A stretch of DNA of 30,783 nucleotides from an uncultured Muribaculaceae bacterium. GTDB taxonomy: Bacteria; Bacteroidota; Bacteroidia; Bacteroidales; Muribaculaceae. The notes under the pieces were generated by a model. It saw only the letters and a program-made list of their open reading frames with translations. It was not told the origin of the DNA and did no database searches. Shown one piece after another: positions 30,470 to 30,783 of the stretch (its first letter is position 1; the number at the start of each line of letters is the position of its first letter). A program made the position numbers and the translations under genes. Where the stretch lies: NCBI GenBank assembly GCA_910587355.1, contig CAJUKF010000035.1, positions 1-30,783 of the forward strand, read 5' to 3'.

Positions 30470-30482
30470 CCACGTCCGTACA
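30470..30482. repeat. Inverted half of a family B repeat
   Basis: CCACGTCCGTACA is the reverse complement of the left half of the family B unit, lying about 60 bases beyond copy 2 and pointing toward it. A further fragment, CTGTACGGCAC, is at 30496-30506. Together they suggest a decayed inverted pair next to the transposase remnant. Confidence 0.65.
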
Positions 30483-30543
30483 TTCAGTTTCAGACCTGTA
30501 CGGCACAAAAAGCCAGCAATATCATCAGCCCTTATCTGATTAA

Positions 30544-30783
30544 TTATGAATAATATTCATCCTCATTCCACATATACACATTATTAAGAATGTAGTTAGT
30601 AATATTCCTGGCATCCTCATTTCCGCGTATCTTATGGTCATAGTAACGGCCATGCCACATGAAATCCGAACCAATCGAACGTGCATATTTCGTGACCGTC
30701 CCCTTGAGGGAATTGACATATCGGCTTAGCAGCGAATGAAATTATAGAAATCCTCGTAAATCATAATCGCGGCCGCTCATGCG
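30544..30783 (-). pseudogene. RAYT-like (IS200/Y1) transposase C-terminal remnant, cut by the window edge
   Basis: Read on the minus strand, the last 66 codons before the TAA at 30544-30546 give NSLKGTVTKYARSIG, FMWHGRYYDHKIRGNED, NITNYILNNVYMWNEDEYY. This is the C-terminal signature of REP-associated tyrosine transposases: W...Y.D..IR followed by I..YI..N...W. An in-frame TAA lies at 30742-30744 just upstream, and a different frame carries a protein-like stretch (YEDFYNFIRC) before its own stop, so the gene looks frameshifted or truncated. The HUH and catalytic part would be beyond the window. Adjacent family B palindromes fit a former RAYT/REP locus. Confidence 0.68.

Overview
The window looks like a chromosome segment of a gut-type Bacteroidota (order Bacteroidales; a Muribaculaceae-like genome is my guess, not demonstrated). 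Signs are the Bacteroidota sigma-factor -7 element TAnnTTTG in front of most transcription units, TonB-dependent outer-membrane receptors with carboxypeptidase-like N-domains, lipoproteins with acidic residues after the lipid cysteine, a PCMD-like protein, a DUF6377-like membrane protein and a T9SS-like C-terminal tail. No tRNA, rRNA, CRISPR array, intact insertion sequence or prophage was seen.

Layout. (1) 1-3.7 kb: a DUF6377-like TPR/membrane regulator (minus strand; apparently lacking its C-terminal DNA-binding part), a divergent AraC-family regulator and a secreted PCMD-like protein closed by a strong terminator. (2) 3.7-7.1 kb: a cobalamin riboswitch with its own promoter, leading a compact operon of a 71-aa four-cysteine protein, a DASS/SLC13 carboxylate transporter and a MetE/YxjG-like protein that has lost three of four canonical zinc ligands. 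(3) 7.1-10.5 kb: housekeeping pheT and a YebC/TACO1 family gene. (4) 10.6-13.5 kb (minus): a large outer-membrane beta-barrel receptor. (5) 13.6-19.2 kb (minus): the translation/transcription operon rimP-nusA-infB-folK, with a hairpin between its promoter and rimP, three tandem 35-bp palindromic repeats between rimP and nusA, and 60-bp tandem repeats inside infB.

(6) 19.3-30.2 kb is the accessory part of most interest. A minus-strand operon encodes a TonB-dependent receptor and two surface-type DUF5689 lipoproteins built of repeated OB-like modules. A divergent gene encodes a secreted protein that reuses two of the same module types and ends in a T9SS-like tail, and next to it lies a secreted endonuclease/exonuclease/phosphatase (EEP) enzyme with its catalytic residues intact. 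Together these read as a candidate cell-surface system for capturing, cutting and importing a polymer. Extracellular nucleic acid or another phosphoester is my inference.

(7) Palindromic repeats of two families occur around 18.5, 28.9-29.1 and 30.4-30.5 kb, partly as inverted pairs. At the right edge is the decayed C-terminus of a REP-associated tyrosine transposase (RAYT-like), so the repeats are plausibly REP/REPIN elements.
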